From: Streblospio benedicti
Taxonomy: Eukaryota > Annelida > Polychaeta > Spionida > Spionidae
Direction: 5' to 3'
NCBI GenBank assembly: GCA_019095985.1
Contig: CM032665.1
Coordinates: 44,454,353 to 44,518,352, forward strand
Length of the DNA: 64,000 bases
Below, in pieces: positions 1 to 11,246 of the stretch (positions are counted from its first letter, which is position 1; each line of letters begins with the position of its first letter). The notes below the pieces were generated by a model. That model did no database searches. It saw only the letters and a list, made by a program, of their open reading frames with translations, and was not told the DNA's origin. The position numbers and the translations under genes were made by a program.

Positions 1-1864
1 CCAGGAAACTTTCATTAGGAGCCTCTGCTCTAAAACATGTCCAGTGTGTTATACAATGATACATGTACAATGTATTTTAATTCACAACTAACAAAATATA
101 GCACCTTTAAGTACAGAAATATCGCATCAAAAACAGTGACTTTCCCTTGCATTTATATGGTAACGTGTCTTTCTATCACCGCACGGGGGTGAAATCACGT
201 GACTTATGACACGGGGGTTTCCTTGAGAATATGTCATGCAACATCAAGGAGGTTAAAATACAATTCAAAAAGATTAAAGCATAATGTTGCTCTGCCTTAA
301 ATCGAACTACAAGACATATTAAGTATATAAAAATGTTGACACATGATAGAATACATTAAAAACATGAATATTCATATAAATAATAACACACTATAAAATG
401 CGCTTTTCGAGATGATTTGTTTCTGACATTATATTGGATAAAAAACACACATACGCGACGTCCCCATCCTGTTGGTTCGGTGTAGCTGCTCGCGTGTTCG
501 CCACAGCAAGGTAGTACTCGCCCAGCAACAGCTGCAACAGTACAACCACTACAGTACTAAGGCCCTAATCATTCCTCATTCAGAGCATGTGGTCACCTTG
601 CTGCCCAGTCTACATCTCAACCGTCCTCTACTCGCTTAGCAACAGCTGCAACAGTACAAAGGCTAGAGTGCGTAACGTATTTACCCGATGCTACCCCCTT
701 TCAGATGGGTTATAACTTCATCCATATATAAAACAGTGCCCACAAGTTCTCACATCTGTGAAACATTTACTCGCTTGGTTTGATATGAAAAATGAAACAT
801 GACGTCATACACATCGTTTATTTGGAAACATTTGCTGCAAATTTTGGCATGTGCTTTTATTTGATTTTTTTAGTACACATAGGTGTTAAACATGATTTTA
901 AAATAAAGTAATAAATTAGTTTTGATAAAGCAATCAGAAGAATGTTAAAGTGGGTGAATGTTAAAAATTCGACAGTACTACAATCAATCAATCAATCAAT
1001 CAAATAATAAAATCCTAAGTCTATTTGAATGGCCCTCATTATTCCTCATTCAGTAGGGGTGCCCTGGCAGCCCAGTCTACATCTCAACCGTCCACTCCAA
1101 GCCTTTCGGTCACCAGGGTCTATCAGACTCCTGCCAAAACGTGCCTGATCTTTCTGCACGACTGCATCATCCCAAGTCTGGTTTTGGTCTACATGGTGCA
1201 CAAGTACAACTACAATACTTGCTGCTACCACAGTACACGACTACTTTCTGATGTAGCAATTGCTAAGCAAATTCCTAGTTATAGCCAATTACTGCATGAT
1301 AACGAAAATATACTGTAGCGCCCATTATTGCAAAATTATTGCAGTGTTTAAATCATGCTTGACCAAATTATATAATATTAATATGGTATACTGAATTAGG
1401 ATGACTTTAATATAAATAGTGTAAAATTTGTAATTTGGCTCCAGTCAGAGAAAATTATTTGATGATATAAGTTGATATAAGTTGGACTCGACATGTATAT
1501 TCAGGTATGAAAATAACCTTTGATAATTGTAATAATGAATTTGAATCCATAGTTTTATCATATTATTGACTGAAGAAATTTTACTTTATTAGTAGAAAAT
1601 CACACAAAATTCACTCCATAAATGAACCAAATGAAAGCAAAGAATAAAGTGAGCGTCGTCTGTGAGTTCAAATGTAAGAAAGTTACATATACACAAAGCA
1701 TTTAGAATTTCTACACCCCTAGCGCTGTTCTTCCATTGTTTCAAGACTTTTAGTACATGTTCCAAAAAATGATGCAAAAAGGATCCATAGAAATGGTCAT
1801 CATAAGAGGGCCTCCAGCCAGGTTCGCTGGCTTCATGTCAAATAGAATATTTATTGTAGTTTAC
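1..1864. other. AT-rich stretch, probably intron of the leftward gene
   Basis: I see no confident exon here. A short (CAAT)n run lies at about 980-1003. Two segments, about 568-640 and 1030-1100, share the phrase of a pyrimidine-rich 'CCCAGTCTACATCTCAACCG' and look like copies of one degenerate repeat. The segment 1727-1853 resembles 2229-2330, so the intron sequence around the second exon of the leftward gene carries a local duplication. The next exon of that gene should lie here or beyond the left edge, entering in phase 0, but I could not place it. Confidence 0.4.
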
Positions 1865-2833
1865 CTGCTGTGTTTCTGAACCTCCATCTGCCTCTGTTTT
1901 TAACTTTTCCAGGAAATCAGTTCTCTCGTCATCTTCTGTTAATGAAACAATACCAATGAGGTAATATTAACACTGATATAGATTCTATATCTAGCCACAA
2001 ACTTGTTGCCAGCTATATATTATGATATACAGGCAATATATACAGTCCAATATTTTGTGGACTGCATTGCCATTTTATAGACTAAAGGCAATGTTCAAAT
2101 AGACTAAAATAAAGTGTACCTCTGTGGGATCTGGAATCCTTAGCCCGTCAGTTAAAAGAAGATCTAACATTGTACAAGAATGTAGAGGAGGGTTGGAGGC
2201 CTGAGTTCTATTTTGCCTGGGGTCATATGCTCTTCCATTGTTTCAAGACTTTTAGTACAAAATTATTATAGATTTTGCAAAAAGGATGGCTATGTCTAGT
2301 CATCATGTCAAATAGAATATTTTTTACCTTTTTTTTTCTTTTTTTTTTTAATAAATTACAATCAGGTAATAAATTTGATACAAATTCTAAGACTACCTAC
2401 AAACTTAATGCCTAAGATATTTACTAACCGATAAGTCCATTGGGCCTACATTTCGATAAATTTTATCTTTTTCTAAGTAAACTAGAAAAACAGAGGCCAA
2501 AGGGAATATAGTCTATAAATGATCATACATTGCTGAATGTATTTGGATTTAATTTTGGCATTGGTTTTTAAAAATATAATAAGATTTCTTGAAACCCTGA
2601 AATGCTTGCCCTTGGCCTTGTGATATGAAAAATGTTGATAGACCCTTGATTTTTAAAACCAGTTTCTTTTTTATAAATATCTACGATGACATCATCTAAT
2701 GTCTCAAAATAACAGATTGTACATTACCACTAATTTATAACATGTAATAAATAATGTTTGAAACACTTTGTACTTTACCTTTCTTGAGCAAATCTCTAAT
2801 TTCTTCTGAAATGTCAAAACATATAGTTCCCAT
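1865..2833 (-). CDS. 5' end of an unidentified gene (two exons, runs off the left side)
   Basis: Two coding exons on the minus strand join in phase. Exon 1 is 2833-2779, starting with ATG (MGTICFDISEEIRDLLKK) and ending at a GTAAAG donor. Exon 2 is 1935-1865, entered after an 'aacag' acceptor and closed by CAG|GTAAAC; it reads EDDERTDFLEKLKTEADGG and a few more residues and exits in phase 0. The 42 visible residues are charged, predicted helical, and have no signal peptide, so an intracellular protein is likely. I do not recognise the family. Extra small exons could lie between the two, since the intron is over 800 bases, but the phase already closes without them. The gene points away from the secreted-protein gene to the right, so the 2834-3171 interval may hold a shared promoter; this is inference. 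Confidence 0.55.
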
Positions 2834-3171
2834 TTTTAGGAAGTGAGATTTAGTACGACCAAATGTTGGTCACATGATCTTTTGTTTTGGGTGCCGATCA
2901 TAATGTAAACTTGATTATGCATATGTGTGGGGATGTCATAACGCAAACATAATGCATTCATTTTTATCTGTAAGTCTATTCTAGTAGATTAGTAATCTTT
3001 AATCAATTGGATTAATGATAATTTTTGTTTCTCTAGTCAGGTTTTTCCCGTGTACTAGCTAAATTATACTTCTAGATCTAGACCAATTTTCATTCATGCA
3101 GAAATTTCGGGATCCTTGTAACTTTTTCAACTATCTTTATTTTGATTGTAGAATGATGTGTCGTTTTACAG

Positions 3172-3366
3172 ATGTAAATACAGATGCACTAGTGTGACAG
3201 TTACCGATGTAACACGAGATAACAGGTTTGTAAACAGCGTGCCTGGATTACTTGAAACATGCCTGTCCCGGATTTCGCAAAACACGAATCCGGTCGCGAT
3301 TCTGCTGGAGATCTACGTGTGCACTAGTTTTCACGTAGCCGAGCTGATATACACAGATATGAACAT
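3172..3366 (+). CDS. Candidate internal or 5' exon, 64 codons, Cys-containing
   Basis: A 195-base block lies between a pyrimidine-rich acceptor (tcgttttacag) and a consensus donor (GTAAGT). It has one open frame of 64 codons beginning CKYRCTSVTVTDVTRD and ending AELIYTDMN, with four cysteines. The exit phase (two bases, AT) would join in frame to a possible acceptor just before the ATG at 4345, which would put the hydrophobic stretch of the next gene inside a longer protein. It could equally be a 5' untranslated exon of that gene, or a chance open frame. I do not recognise the sequence. Confidence 0.35.
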
Positions 3367-3626
3367 GTAAGTACAATCTCCATTAACTTATCATATTTAA
3401 GGCTGTATCCAGTTTGAGAAAAAATGTAAAATGTGTAATTTTACGCAAATATCTTAAACTTTTCACCAAATACTTGATGAAATGATTTAGAGAAGGATCG
3501 AATTAGCTATAGCTTCTAATTTTTCCAAAGATGAATTTTGTTTATTAATTTCTATTTACAGTTAAAACATATGTCTAAAAAGATGAAAAGTAACTAAGCT
3601 AAAATATAAAAATGGGAACAGTCTGA

Positions 3627-3880
3627 GAGTGCCCAGCTGAGGTGGATAGAGAGATGGACTTGTGACCAGAAGGTCGTGGATTCGAGTCCTGACCCGGACT
3701 AGTGGAGGGTCTTTAACAAACACTCATCGCTAACATGTTACACACTGGTCCGCAGCACTTCCACATTAAAAATAGGTCCTTGTCAGGCCTTTGGGAGTAT
3801 CATGTCTGCTGCCCCCCGCTTGGCGGAGCCACTGTGCTGTTCCATGGGCTGTGGAGGACATTCCAGTCACGCGGGTATAA
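3627..3880 (+). repeat. tRNA-derived SINE
   Basis: The head carries RNA polymerase III box B (GGATTCGAGTCC at 3678-3689) and a degenerate box A some 40 bases before it, arranged as in a tRNA gene. The sequence GACTTGTGACCAGAAGGTCGTG matches the head of the minus-strand copy at 57790-58070, so both belong to one family. It is not a functional tRNA: the acceptor stem does not pair. The 3' limit is approximate. Confidence 0.7.
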
Positions 3881-3905
3881 TGGTTCAAGAAATCATACAT
3901 ATATC

Positions 3906-4090
3906 CATGTTGCTTCAATCAGTCTTACCATGCAATTCAAATATTAAAAAAAAATCTTAAACAATATACAATATTTGAATTGCATGGTTAAATTGAAAAA
4001 TATTTGAATTGAATTGCATGTTAAGATTTTTTTGAATATTTGAATTTTTGAATATTTGAATTGCATGGTAAGACTGATTGAAGCAGCATG
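3906..4090. repeat. Foldback (inverted repeat) with 40-base arms
   Basis: Arms 3906-3945 and 4051-4090 are reverse complements with one mismatch in 40, separated by about 105 bases that contain further short palindromic AT-rich copies of the same motif. It begins immediately after the SINE. It is probably a MITE or a replication-born foldback; no coding capacity. Confidence 0.75.
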
Positions 4091-4344
4091 AGACCACATG
4101 CTATATACCGTATAAACTCTATTTTAAGTAATACATATATCCCTTTTCCCATTTCCCACATCTCACAATTGTTCAGCATTTTCTGAGGTTTAGTTAGCAC
4201 ATCCCACATCCACACGAGAGGAGGGGGAGGGGGAGGGGTGGGTGGGGTGTTAATGTTTCACACCCCTTTTTGTTTATGCTTCTTTCATACCACATTTCCT
4301 CATAAACCTCCACACTAAAGGCTGTCGTGTTTGTGCCCTGTAGC

Positions 4345-7300
4345 ATGAGGCACGTGGCCCTGTTGCTGCTGCTGCTGGCCGCGGCTCGGCTGGGTGATGC
4401 CCGCCAACAGCCCCAGTCCCACCTCTCCGCCAACCCGGTACAAGGTTCGTCTACAACTTTTAATGATGGAACTATAATCCGGGATATGAAGTTTCTCATT
4501 AAATGTGAATGTCAAAGCGTGGAAATTTCTGTATCATGAATAACAGTTTAAAGAGCAGGCTTCTTATGTAATACGTTTCAGTGGCAGCAATTAGGTCCAA
4601 GAGGCAATCACAACCAACAGTCAAACCAACAGAATCCGAAGAAGGACATGAAGAACTTGAAATCCTGATGGGTGACACTCTACGCAATAAACATTTTTAC
4701 GGGGGTAGTCAGACTGCTGCTGATATCTCAAAAGCAGTGCGTATCATATTCAATATTCTAATCGTAAATTTCACTATATTTGTTTTCTGTTATGCATTAT
4801 TTGGGCAAAGCTAGATTAAGCATGCCGTGGGTGGATTGTAGCTTCCAGCCTAGTCTTTGCAAAAGACCTCATATCTAATAGTTTTTATTTCTATTATTAC
4901 ATAAACCATTCATGTCAATCATTCCAGTGTTTTATACACTAGCTAGTACCCAATTAATTGCAACACTGCAATGCCACTGTCTATATATTGGCAAAAAATC
5001 AATATTCATATTTCAGCAGCCAACAGCACCAGGCTAGACTAATGTTGCTGCCTTATGATATTGATTTTTCCATACTGGCTAAAGCGTATTGAATACTAGT
5101 AAAAAAATGGACCTAATAATGGGCCCAAATATGGACCGTTTGGGCCCATGTCAAATAGGGTTCTTGTGGTCACCATTTCCAACAGACATACCAAACTTGA
5201 GCATCCTGGCTCAAACGATGCGACCTGTAGAGGGGTAACAAACCGGGTGGACGGAAGGAAGGATGGATGGAAGGACGGACAGACGCAATTAATTGAGTAC
5301 AAGCCAGTGTATAAAACACTGGAAAAACACTGGAATTATTGATTGACACTTGACTAGCTGGGCTGGATGTAGCCTATCTCAAGGCCTTTAAATGATCTGA
5401 CATGAAGGCCTATTCTAAAATCCTCTGTACGTATGACGTCAATTTTGCGAAGAGTCTTGCAAAAGTGACGTCATATACTTAAAGCACATGGCTTCTATTT
5501 TAGAAACAGCAGTCCAGCTGTAGTTGGGTATTTTCCCGTTTAAGCACGCGGTACTGTTTATTTGTAATGTGGTTCTGGTTCATTAATTCACAAATATGCC
5601 AGCCCCAGTTAGTTAGTAACGGGCAGCTTTAACATGTGGTACTGTTTATTTATATTGGGGAATGTTTGATGAAGTTCTGTTTTGTAATATTTTGTTTATT
5701 TGATACTCTATTGTTATCTGATCATGGATAATGAAGCAATTAGACATAGCTTGCAGAAGATTGGAGGTGTATCCATTTTGGTAAAAAGAAACTAAGTCAT
5801 ACATGTACAAGTAACTGAGAAACACATCAAGATTACATACTTAATATCTTGGCTGACCGTTACCTGATCACCCATGCATACATGTTCTGCTGCTTCTGCA
5901 GCTGTTGCTTGTGATTCCGTATAGGTTAAAGACTCACACTTGGTCTGTCTGTAAAATAAAGACCTCCGAGAATGTGACCGAGGCCGCAGGCCGAGGTCAC
6001 ATTTGGAGGAGGTCTTTATATTACAGACAGACCAAAGTGTGAGTCTTGAACCGACTTAATGTATGTATGTCATGTATTAGGTACTTGTTTAAAATGATAA
6101 CTTATATTTCTTTGATATATCTAATGATTTTCTGAATTCAAATTATACATACCCCCCCTCATATTTGCTGTGTTTTGGACTTTTCCATTTCAATTAAGGG
6201 AAAGTGTGTTAATCTCACCAAAAATACATTACAGTAATGTGGAACACCTTGCACACGCTAATTACAATATCAAAGAACATTATATGAATGTCAAAATAAA
6301 GTGTTAGCCAGCCGAACGGAAATCTGTGAATGAACGTTAATTCCGATCATGGACTTTTATCATTCCAACAGCATCGAAATATTTACATATAGTAATGAAT
6401 TTGACACCAACATTAACATAGATGTTCAATATATCTTCAGTGTATCAATGTGAAATGTTTAAAACCACATTATCGGAATAACGTTCATTCAAAACTAATA
6501 TTTTTTAATCGATTGTTGATTCCAGGTGGCCAAAAGATTGGACCCAATTGATGGTTATTATGCGATAGTAGCTAGAAACAAAAATGAAGGGAAGCTTCCC
6601 GATGATTTCAAGCCACCCAAAAGTTTCACACTACTCCTCGGAGATGTACCACGAGGAACAGAACTAATCTTTAAGCCTGATCGCGATGATCAGGGTAACG
6701 TGCGCTATCAGTCCGAAGACACCTTTAGGGCGCTTGAGTATAGCAGGAACGATGAAGGAGTATATAAGTTTCAAGGTGAAACTGAGACAAAATTGGAACT
6801 TCCCGAAGGCTTTGTGGAAAATGCCGAGGACACTGGCGATATGCGTCTGAATCATTTTCAGTCCAATGATCCTAATAGAAAGTTTATTGATGCTAATGCC
6901 GCACAGTTTGACAGAAACGAAATGACGGTAAAGTTAAAGCACGCACTGCTCATGCGCGAAATGGCGTTAAAGTTAAAGCACAAACTGCTCATGCGCGACG
7001 TGAGAATGAATTACAACAAGCCTCTTAGACCAGTGAACCCACCTGAAAGACCCAACCCTCACAGTCGGTCTAGAGGAAGTAAGTTACAATGGAGCCTGTC
7101 ATATGTGGACACCTTCTGCAGAAGTGAAAGGTGTCCACATATGACAGTACGTATTTACCTGGTCTTTGAGAATAATACGAAAATACGAGTATGAATCATT
7201 AAATTTTATAATAGTGCCAGATGACGGTAAAAATTAAACCCATGCCAATTACTTCCATTGATTTGATTTTATACCGGGGGTGTGGGATTGGGGGGTGGGG

Positions 7301-8308
7301 GCACTAGCATCCGATTTGGGTAGGTATGCTCAATGGTGATTTCCAATTGTGTTTTTTTTAATTCTGTGTAAAATTGGTGGTGGTGGTTGGGGGGGGGGGT
7401 CTTAAACATGATTTATGCCAGAATAGGGGGTCTTAAATAGTGATGTTTAAAACAATACATTGAATCTATATGAAACCCGAAGGCAACAGGAAAATACCAT
7501 CATGCCTCAGTTCATTTTTTGCAAAGGCGTGGGTCTTTGCTTTGAGATTTATAGAAATTAGGAGGGTCTTTAGGGTTTGTCTGCCAAGAAATAGGGGGTC
7601 TTAGATAGCCCAATAGACTTGGAAAATGAACCCTCTGATGAAAAAAAAATAATTAAAATTACGAGAAAATCTCATAATTTGCTTTCTGGTCCCTAAATTG
7701 AAGATGATTGGCAACCTGCACATTTAGTATTCATGTACTAAAAGATGGACGTGTGACAGGAAAACAAATATGCCCACACAATGAACACGTTTTGTTATGT
7801 AAATAACAACGCCTGTAGCTTTATGGTCTAATATCAATTATGTTTTATTTGATAAATTAAATGCTGCTTATAAACACATTCTTAGATCACTGTTTAAATT
7901 AACGAGGGTAAATACATCTTTTAATATGATTTTCAATTGTATAGATCCGCTGTTTGTCATGAGAAGAAAACTAGTTTTTGTTTTATTGAACAGCATATTA
8001 AAACCAGTTGCAATAATCAGGTTTTTTACGCCTGTAATTTTATCAAGTTGTACAATGACAATAGGGTTTTACTGTCTTATTAACTTTAGAATTATGTTTT
8101 TTCATTGTTTTTGTATATAATGTACACACATATTTAATGTTTTTTATGGTTAACATATACTGTATAACTTATCTGAAATTAAAGACATGTTGTTATCATA
8201 ATCACTCATCCAACTTTCTCTTTCCACCTCCCACCAGGTTCATCGGAACGTACTAAGAGCGCAGAAGATAGCAGAGACTTTAAAGCCAACCACACAAACT
8301 TAAGCTAG
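4345..8308 (+). CDS. Orphan secreted protein, four exons, 292 residues
   Basis: Exons 4345-4444, 4582-4736, 6526-7078 and 8238-8308 join in phase throughout and end at TAG, giving 292 residues. The ATG opens a classic signal peptide (MRHVALLLLLLAAARLGDA), so the product should be secreted. Exon 2 contains a dibasic-rich start (AAIRSKRQ) and a basic/acidic linker. Exon 3 holds the main body (from VAKRLDPIDGYYAIVARN), which is hydrophilic and contains no cysteine pattern that I recognise. It also carries an imperfect 13-residue tandem repeat (K-L-K-H-x-L-L-M-R core) coded by a 39-base duplication at 6919-6957 and 6958-6996. The last exon is Ser/Lys/Glu-rich. Donor 1 (GTTCGT) and donor 2 (GTGCGT) are weak, donor 3 (GTAAGT) is strong. 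I do not recognise the family; a processed matrix or peptide-precursor role is possible because of the basic sites, but unproven. Confidence 0.65.
4913..5348. mobile_element. MITE-like element with terminal inverted repeats, in intron 2
   Basis: The ends carry an inverted repeat of about 38 bases (CCAGTGTTTTATACACT then GTAC and CAATTAATTGC), extended outward by TGTCAATCA on both sides with a small length difference. The interior includes a GGGCCCAAA segment, a 'CCAAACTTGAGC' segment and a short GGA(C/A)GGA minisatellite near 5243-5284. A smaller inverted repeat sits at about 4993-5072. No coding sequence. Superfamily not assignable from the ends alone. Confidence 0.65.
5924..6052. repeat. 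Long near-perfect hairpin element in intron 2
   Basis: The two halves are reverse complements over about 60 bases each, from GGTTAAAGACTCACAC on the left to GTGTGAGTCTTGAACC on the right, with a GC-rich centre around 5985-5995. There is almost no loop. It is most simply a palindromic MITE; transcribed in the intron it would form a long double-stranded RNA stem. Confidence 0.75.
6919..6996 (+). repeat. 39-base tandem duplication inside coding exon 3
   Basis: Two adjacent 39-base units differ at a few positions and keep the reading frame, producing two 13-residue repeats in the orphan secreted protein. This is recent, in-frame internal growth of the protein. Confidence 0.85.
7096..7147. repeat. 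Perfect 20-base-pair hairpin just after donor 3
   Basis: Arms 7096-7115 (CTGTCATATGTGGACACCTT) and 7128-7147 are exact reverse complements, with a 12-base loop that itself contains a CTGCAG core. It begins 17 bases after the exon 3 donor at 7078/7079. It may be a remnant of a palindromic MITE or a small-RNA-like hairpin; nothing further supports a microRNA. Confidence 0.8.
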
Positions 8309-8342
8309 AATCTAGGGGAAATAAATATTGTAGTTCCTCTAA

Positions 8343-8528
8343 AGATCGTGTTCCTCTGACGATGCTCCCAACCGAAAACGCAGATTCCCCGAAAATGACA
8401 GAGAAGGTGATGATGCTAACCAAGAGGCAAAGGAGGCAAATGATGCCAATAATGATGGGGTCAATGATAATGATAATGGAAATGATAATGATAATGAAGA
8501 CGATGGTAACTATGAACGTGGTGATTAG
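8343..8528 (+). CDS. Asn/Asp-rich open frame downstream of the orphan gene
   Basis: A 61-codon frame lies just past the TAG of the orphan gene, in a different frame. It begins after a stop with RSCSSDDAPNRKRRFPEND and continues into an NDND-rich acidic tract ending YERGD and TAG. The composition, strongly acidic with a tetrabasic site and without codon-random character, looks like a real protein tail rather than UTR. It has no ATG. It could be an alternative 3' exon (acceptor ...ctaaag at 8344), though the phase does not match the current exon 3 donor, or the end of an ancestral longer protein now out of frame. A sequencing indel could also explain it. Confidence 0.35.
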   Translation, partial: RSCSSDDAPNRKRRFPENDREGDDANQEAKEANDANNDGVNDNDNGNDNDNEDDGNYERGD

Positions 8529-11246
8529 GTTGTTGTGATCGATTTATTTTTTAGAAAACAGTAATTAATTATTCGTTGTAATGAAAATCCAAAATGTTTA
8601 TATACACTGGGACATCTCGTGGACACGATGGTTAGTAGATACCTGCTTACATTGCTGGAGCTATAGTAGATAGATATAGTGTATAGTAGCTGGAGCTAGA
8701 ATGTTCATGTTATGTACAATACAAAAAGAAATGTCAGCGTACATTTAAATTAACTCTAAAGCAGTCATAAATTCTAATCAATTTTGAATTAATGCATACA
8801 TTCCTTTTTTTAAACATAACGTAATTGCTAACTCAATTACCAACCGTTTTTTCTTTTTTACTAATACTATGGATGTAAATGGATTAGTATTTAATATATC
8901 AATTGCTTTATATATTGAGTTTTACTATTTTCTGCGTTACATACGTTATGTTTTACATTTTTTCAGTTCCCCCTCTTTTTCTATTGTAAATGTTACTTTA
9001 TATATTTCATATTTTCATATGGAATGTACTTCAAGTATTATTCTGAAATAATTAGCTAAATAACACAACACGTTTCTTTTCAAAGATTCTAAAATAAAAA
9101 TGCAAATTATCATATATACAGCTAGTACTGCTAGTAATGTAATGTTAATTGATTTCATTATAATGGCATAAATTAGTAAAATGTGAAAGGATTTTCTTGT
9201 TACTTTTTATGTTTGAGTACAATAAAAAATAATAATAAGAAGAAAGTCACGCAGAGATTTTTTTTAAACTATTTTATGACCTTTATATGCAATTCATGCA
9301 GAATAAGTTCAACATATTGACATTGGTTATTTATTTTGGTCACCGTGATGACAAATAAATGTCAAATCTGCAAAAAAATCCATGCAAATAGGATTAACTA
9401 TATATGAACCCTAAATTAACACAATTGTGCATGATATATGTCAACATGTATTTTTTGTCACTGATTTGATTTTTTCTGTGTTCATTAACCATTAACAGTC
9501 AGATTTTGCTAATCCATTATGGCTGCAAAGATGATTACCACAATTAAAATTATACTTAATTTTGTCCATGCTGTACTTGGAAATGTGTGTAATATATCTA
9601 AAAGATATGTTTTCATGGTTACTGAATACATTTATGATATTATGATTATGATACAGAATGGTATCGACGAGTTATTCAAGATGACAAGCATACATGTCTG
9701 TTTACACATACTACAGAGTGTGTCTTGTTCCCAATTACTGTAATACTCAATCAAAAAGGCTCATTATCAGCAAATGCAACATTCTATAAAATATAAACAG
9801 TCATTTCCAAATTGTCCAATATGTTGTGCAACATGGCCACAAAAGTGGAACTATTTGTAAATCCATACATTTTACATATGTATGCACTACATATTGAAGA
9901 ATATGTTTTCGAAGAGCCAGAGTAAATTATGTTTCATAAATTTCCATTTGTCTAGTGTATACTTGATTGTTGGGGAAATACTTTTATTGAACTTTGCACA
10001 CTTCATAATGTGCACATCCACAAAAAGCATCAAGACGTTAGTAGGTTGAAAGAAGGGCAATTGATTTTTTTTTACTGATTGGAAAGCACACGATCACTGA
10101 ATATAAGTAATTCTAATTTTTCATGCAAAATATTCTAAATGCCCAGCTCAATCTATTATGCTAATTATCAATGTCGCAATCAAATAAGGTAAAGTTACTG
10201 GTGCCTGCAGCCAATCAAAACAAGCTAATTTGCATATTAGAATGATGTCCATGTGTTCATACCTTAAATATATCATAACTATGACTTACCTAGGTCACAT
10301 AGATCATTATGTTATTGACTATTGATATTTGAATAGTTAGAGGTAGCAAACAGAATACGGTGTTGCGATTGCTTAATTTGCCATTCGTGTAGGGAAAAAT
10401 TGCTCCCAGTGATAATGAAGCATTGCAACAAGCCAGATAGTTTGAAAGGACATTTTGAATGCAAGTAAAAGTTTAAGGGACCATGCATGATGACTGTGAA
10501 AACGATTTTGTACCAGCGAGGCTTCTTATTTTAGAAGCATGTGATTGAATGGCTTTGCTAGGTTATAATAATTCAACATCACAATCGAGTATCGAATAGA
10601 ATAGTAGGCCTACCTTCTCTATCTAAATTGTTAATGTTCAATGCTAAAAATTATTTACTGTAAACTATTTACTGCACATCAAAAGAAACAACAATCTCCA
10701 TACCTGACGAAAATGCAAATGACAAACATATCAGCTAAAGACTAATGAATCAATTATGAAACACGCACAAGAAATTTCCAATAAATGAGTTCCAAATGAC
10801 CAAGATGGACAGACTTTTTGTATTGCCCGTTTGAATTGCTCAGCGGTTACTTTCTATCTGAGAACTACACAATATAGACCATAATATGTCATCAAAATCT
10901 AACGGGTGCGCAATGCAGCATCCATTGCAAATGCAATCAAAAGGATATAAGAAACACAAGTTTTATCTTTGCCTTGAATATTCTGAAGTACAATCTGTTT
11001 TGTGCCACTTTGTAGAGTAGGTGGACCTGTCTGCAATGATTCAAAGCTTTACATGTACATTATTTCAAACTTACAATCTGGACAATATAGTACAATGCTT
11101 CATTATACCCAATCTAGGTAGCATCCTCTAGCAGTGTAAATCGTCTGAGCAGAAATTCCTGGGCCCTGATTCGATGAATGTGCTGTGTGAAACGCCATGA
11201 TGATGTCAACTCAGATAGCCGCCTGGAGAAATTGGGTATCACAGCA
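8529..11246. other. AT-rich intergenic stretch
   Basis: No exon, RNA gene or recognisable mobile element seen. Only short runs and palindromic tacatgta-type motifs occur. Confidence 0.5.

Noticed and set aside
1025-1318. A 97-codon plus-strand frame
   Set aside because: No domain or splice support, and part of it overlaps a degenerate repeat shared with about 568-640.
3627-3701. A tRNA gene
   Set aside because: Boxes are present but the stems do not pair and the sequence continues as a SINE; the same holds for 58000-58070.
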